Source: Planctomicrobium sp.
Lineage (GTDB): Bacteria > Planctomycetota > Planctomycetia > Planctomycetales > Planctomycetaceae
Direction of reading: 5' to 3'
DNA: 7,079 nucleotides
Assembly (NCBI GenBank): GCA_029259835.1
Contig: JAJDEL010000609.1
Location: 1 to 7,079 of the forward strand
Part shown: one piece after another, positions 5,435 to 7,079 of the stretch
Layout: every line of letters starts with the position of its first letter
Position numbering within the stretch: position 1 is the first letter of the stretch
Position numbers and translations under genes: made by a program
Notes under the pieces: generated by a model
Database searches by the model: none
What the model saw: the letters and a program-made list of their open reading frames with translations, nothing else
What the model was told of the DNA's origin: nothing

Positions 5435-7079
5435 CTATGGTTTTTTCAGTGGAGGCACTGTCGATTTCGAATTGACGGGAGGCCACTCGACTGCTTGAGG
5501 GAACAACTGACCGCTAAAGACGATTTTCTTGCCGTCTGGTGACCAGGCGCAGTCGAAGATTTTTTGGTCGAGTGGTTGACCAGGAAGCAGCTTCGGCGCG
5601 GCGGGATTCTCTCGATTGGAAAGGTACAGTTGCGGCCCTTTGTGAAGTGGGTTTTGCATTGCAAACAAAACGTTTTTGTTCTCTGGTCCAAAGGTAAAGT
5701 CAACGTTAATACCAGGCACGGCAGATTGCAGTATCTTGAATCCATCCGGAGTATCGATCTCGGCAACGATGACTTCTTCCGCGTTCGTTTTACGATTTCG
5801 AGCTTTTGCGCAAACGGACTTCGAATCGTGCGACCAACCCAGATTCCAATAGATATAGCTGTACTGTTTTGCCTGTTCGCCAACGAGTAACTGTCGCTCC
5901 ACACCTGTATCGGGGTCCAGAATCGTGATATTTCCCGACTTGCCATAGGCGATGTGCTTGCCATCGGGTGACCACTGAATTCCCCAGGCCCGGCGGTCGA
6001 TCGTTTCGCGCTGAGTCCCGTCGGAATTCATCATCACCACACCTTTTCCGGGCTGTGAGAAAACCATTCTCTTGCCATCTCCGGAAAAGCTGGGCATGCA
6101 GCCCATACCAAGGTCGCGAAGGTTGGTGCCATCAGCGTTGATGACCATCACATGAGATGTTTCCGTCCCTCCGTTCGAAGCGTCGAACGTGATCTGCTTT
6201 CCATCTGCGGACCATTCCGGTGATCCAAACTGAATGTATCCGTCTGGGACTCTTGTGACAATTTGTAAGTCAGTGCCATCACTATTCATCGTGTAAAGGC
6301 TTTTCGGTTCAACAGGTGCGTCGCGAGGCAGGTACGTCAGCCGTTCGGCTCTGACGGTCACGTCCTTCCAGACAACACGCATTTCACCATTCTCCACACA
6401 AACCGCCCTCAGCTGAATACCATCTGAGCGGAGAGGTTTGTCTGAGACTTCTTCGCGTCCAACAATCTGGTATGCGTCTGAATCATGCTCGGCAAATAAG
6501 TAGTAGACCGTCTCGCCGCGACGAGCCAGACGCAGCCGACCAGCCTTTGCTTCACATGTCGTCTGTGGCCCGCAACCGTAAGATCGAGTCCGATCTTCAT
6601 GAAGGATTGTAAAAGAGGGATGAATTTCATCATTTTGAACAGCCGTATGAATACGAGTATTTCGGCATCTCGTCTGGTTTTTGTCATCAGTTTGCGTGAT
6701 CAACATGATGTACGAATCTTTTTTCGATTCGAGGTGTAATTGATCGAACGTTGCCTCGATGTCGTAATCACCATAAACATTGAACGGCAGGAACAGATCG
6801 ACAACCGCTGCTGCACCTTTTGCCGGCCTAAAAATAGAATACCCTTTCGGACTAGACATCTTCACTGCCTGCTTGTCCGAATCATTCACCTTGAAATATT
6901 CGGGTGGAAGTCCGTTTTTTGTAAAATCGTGAGTGAACACGGCTTTCAGTTTTGAAGACTCTGCATCCAGCGAGACGGCCAGAGGATCAACGAGCTTCTG
7001 ATCTTTTGCCGAGGGAATGGTCTTGAGCCAATTTCCTCGCATGAAGACATTCCGTACACGTACTTCAGTCTCGCTAGCG
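5435..7079 (-). CDS. Gene C: DUF1583-type protein fused to TolB-like beta-propeller, 5' end outside window
   Basis: The frame is open from the right edge to a TAG at 5435-5437, giving 547 visible residues (numbered here from the edge). The ATG at 7042 is internal: codons upstream read TEVRVRN and align with TEVRVRNVVWTGNW of gene B. Residues 1-17 are the end of module 2, and about 46-247 are module 3 (AGRLRLARRG at 179-188, VVWKDVTVRAE at 235-245). A six-bladed TolB/PD40-like propeller fills about 258-525. Its blade motifs are EWSADGK 288, FSGDGK 331, WSPDGK 369, WSHDSK 415, FGPENK 463 and WSPDGK 512, with inter-blade NSDGT or NADGT loops at 265, 314 and 350. A basic, proline-rich tail ends the protein. 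Such propellers usually mediate protein or ligand contacts in the periplasm. Here the propeller replaces the short tail of gene B. A signal peptide is expected beyond the edge but not seen. Confidence 0.92.
   Translation of the reverse strand, partial: ASETEVRVRNVFMRGNWLKTIPSAKDQKLVDPLAVSLDAESSKLKAVFTHDFTKNGLPPEYFKVNDSDKQAVKMSSPKGYSIFRPAKGAAAVVDLFLPFNVYGDYDIEATFDQLHLESKKDSYIMLITQTDDKNQTRCRNTRIHTAVQNDEIHPSFTILHEDRTRSYGCGPQTTCEAKAGRLRLARRGETVYYLFAEHDSDAYQIVGREEVSDKPLRSDGIQLRAVCVENGEMRVVWKDVTVRAERLTYLPRDAPVEPKSLYTMNSDGTDLQIVTRVPDGYIQFGSPEWSADGKQITFDASNGGTETSHVMVINADGTNLRDLGMGCMPSFSGDGKRMVFSQPGKGVVMMNSDGTQRETIDRRAWGIQWSPDGKHIAYGKSGNITILDPDTGVERQLLVGEQAKQYSYIYWNLGWSHDSKSVCAKARNRKTNAEEVIVAEIDTPDGFKILQSAVPGINVDFTFGPENKNVLFAMQNPLHKGPQLYLSNRENPAAPKLLPGQPLDQKIFDCAWSPDGKKIVFSGQLFPQAVEWPPVNSKSTVPPLKKP

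Noticed and set aside
5446..5964. 172-codon minus-strand frame overlapping gene C
   Set aside because: It overlaps the propeller-coding part of gene C in another frame. The PD40 motifs are in the gene C frame, and this one shows only low-complexity Ser/Arg-rich sequence.
1..7079. tRNA, rRNA, CRISPR array, insertion sequence or attachment site
   Set aside because: Nearly all of the window is protein-coding, and the two gaps are too short or lack the required structure. No spaced repeat series, transposase motif or terminal inverted repeats were seen on either strand.

Overview
The window looks like part of a planctomycete chromosome. The base composition is close to half G+C. The coding content consists of large secreted proteins of the type annotated in Rhodopirellula, Gimesia and relatives as DUF1583/DUF1581-domain proteins. 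This assignment is from memory of the family's conserved strings, not from a search; the exact genus cannot be read from the sequence.

All supported genes lie on the minus strand, so transcription runs from high to low coordinates. Three paralogous genes follow one another. Gene C (5435 to the right edge) is missing its 5' part. Gene B (2572-5304) is complete at 910 residues. Gene A (left edge to 2512) is missing its 3' end. The gaps are 130 bp (C to B) and 59 bp (B to A), with no convincing terminator in either, so a single C-B-A transcript is plausible. The plus strand carries only shadow reading frames.

A and B share one architecture. A signal peptide is followed by a strikingly conserved block, then an alpha-helical region. 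After that come three successive beta-rich modules that look like concanavalin A-type jelly rolls, the middle one being the most conserved. B ends in a short proline-rich tail. C shares the end of the middle module and all of the third, but where B has its tail, C has a six-bladed TolB-like (PD40) beta-propeller. The three therefore look like secreted or periplasmic binding proteins made from one backbone, with different C-terminal ends and diverging third modules. No enzymatic active site was recognised, and the ligand and process are unknown.

The most interesting points are the tandem paralogue set itself, the propeller fusion on one member, and a 116-bp block shared by A and B at about 90% nucleotide identity, including 36 consecutive identical bases, inside genes that have otherwise diverged widely.
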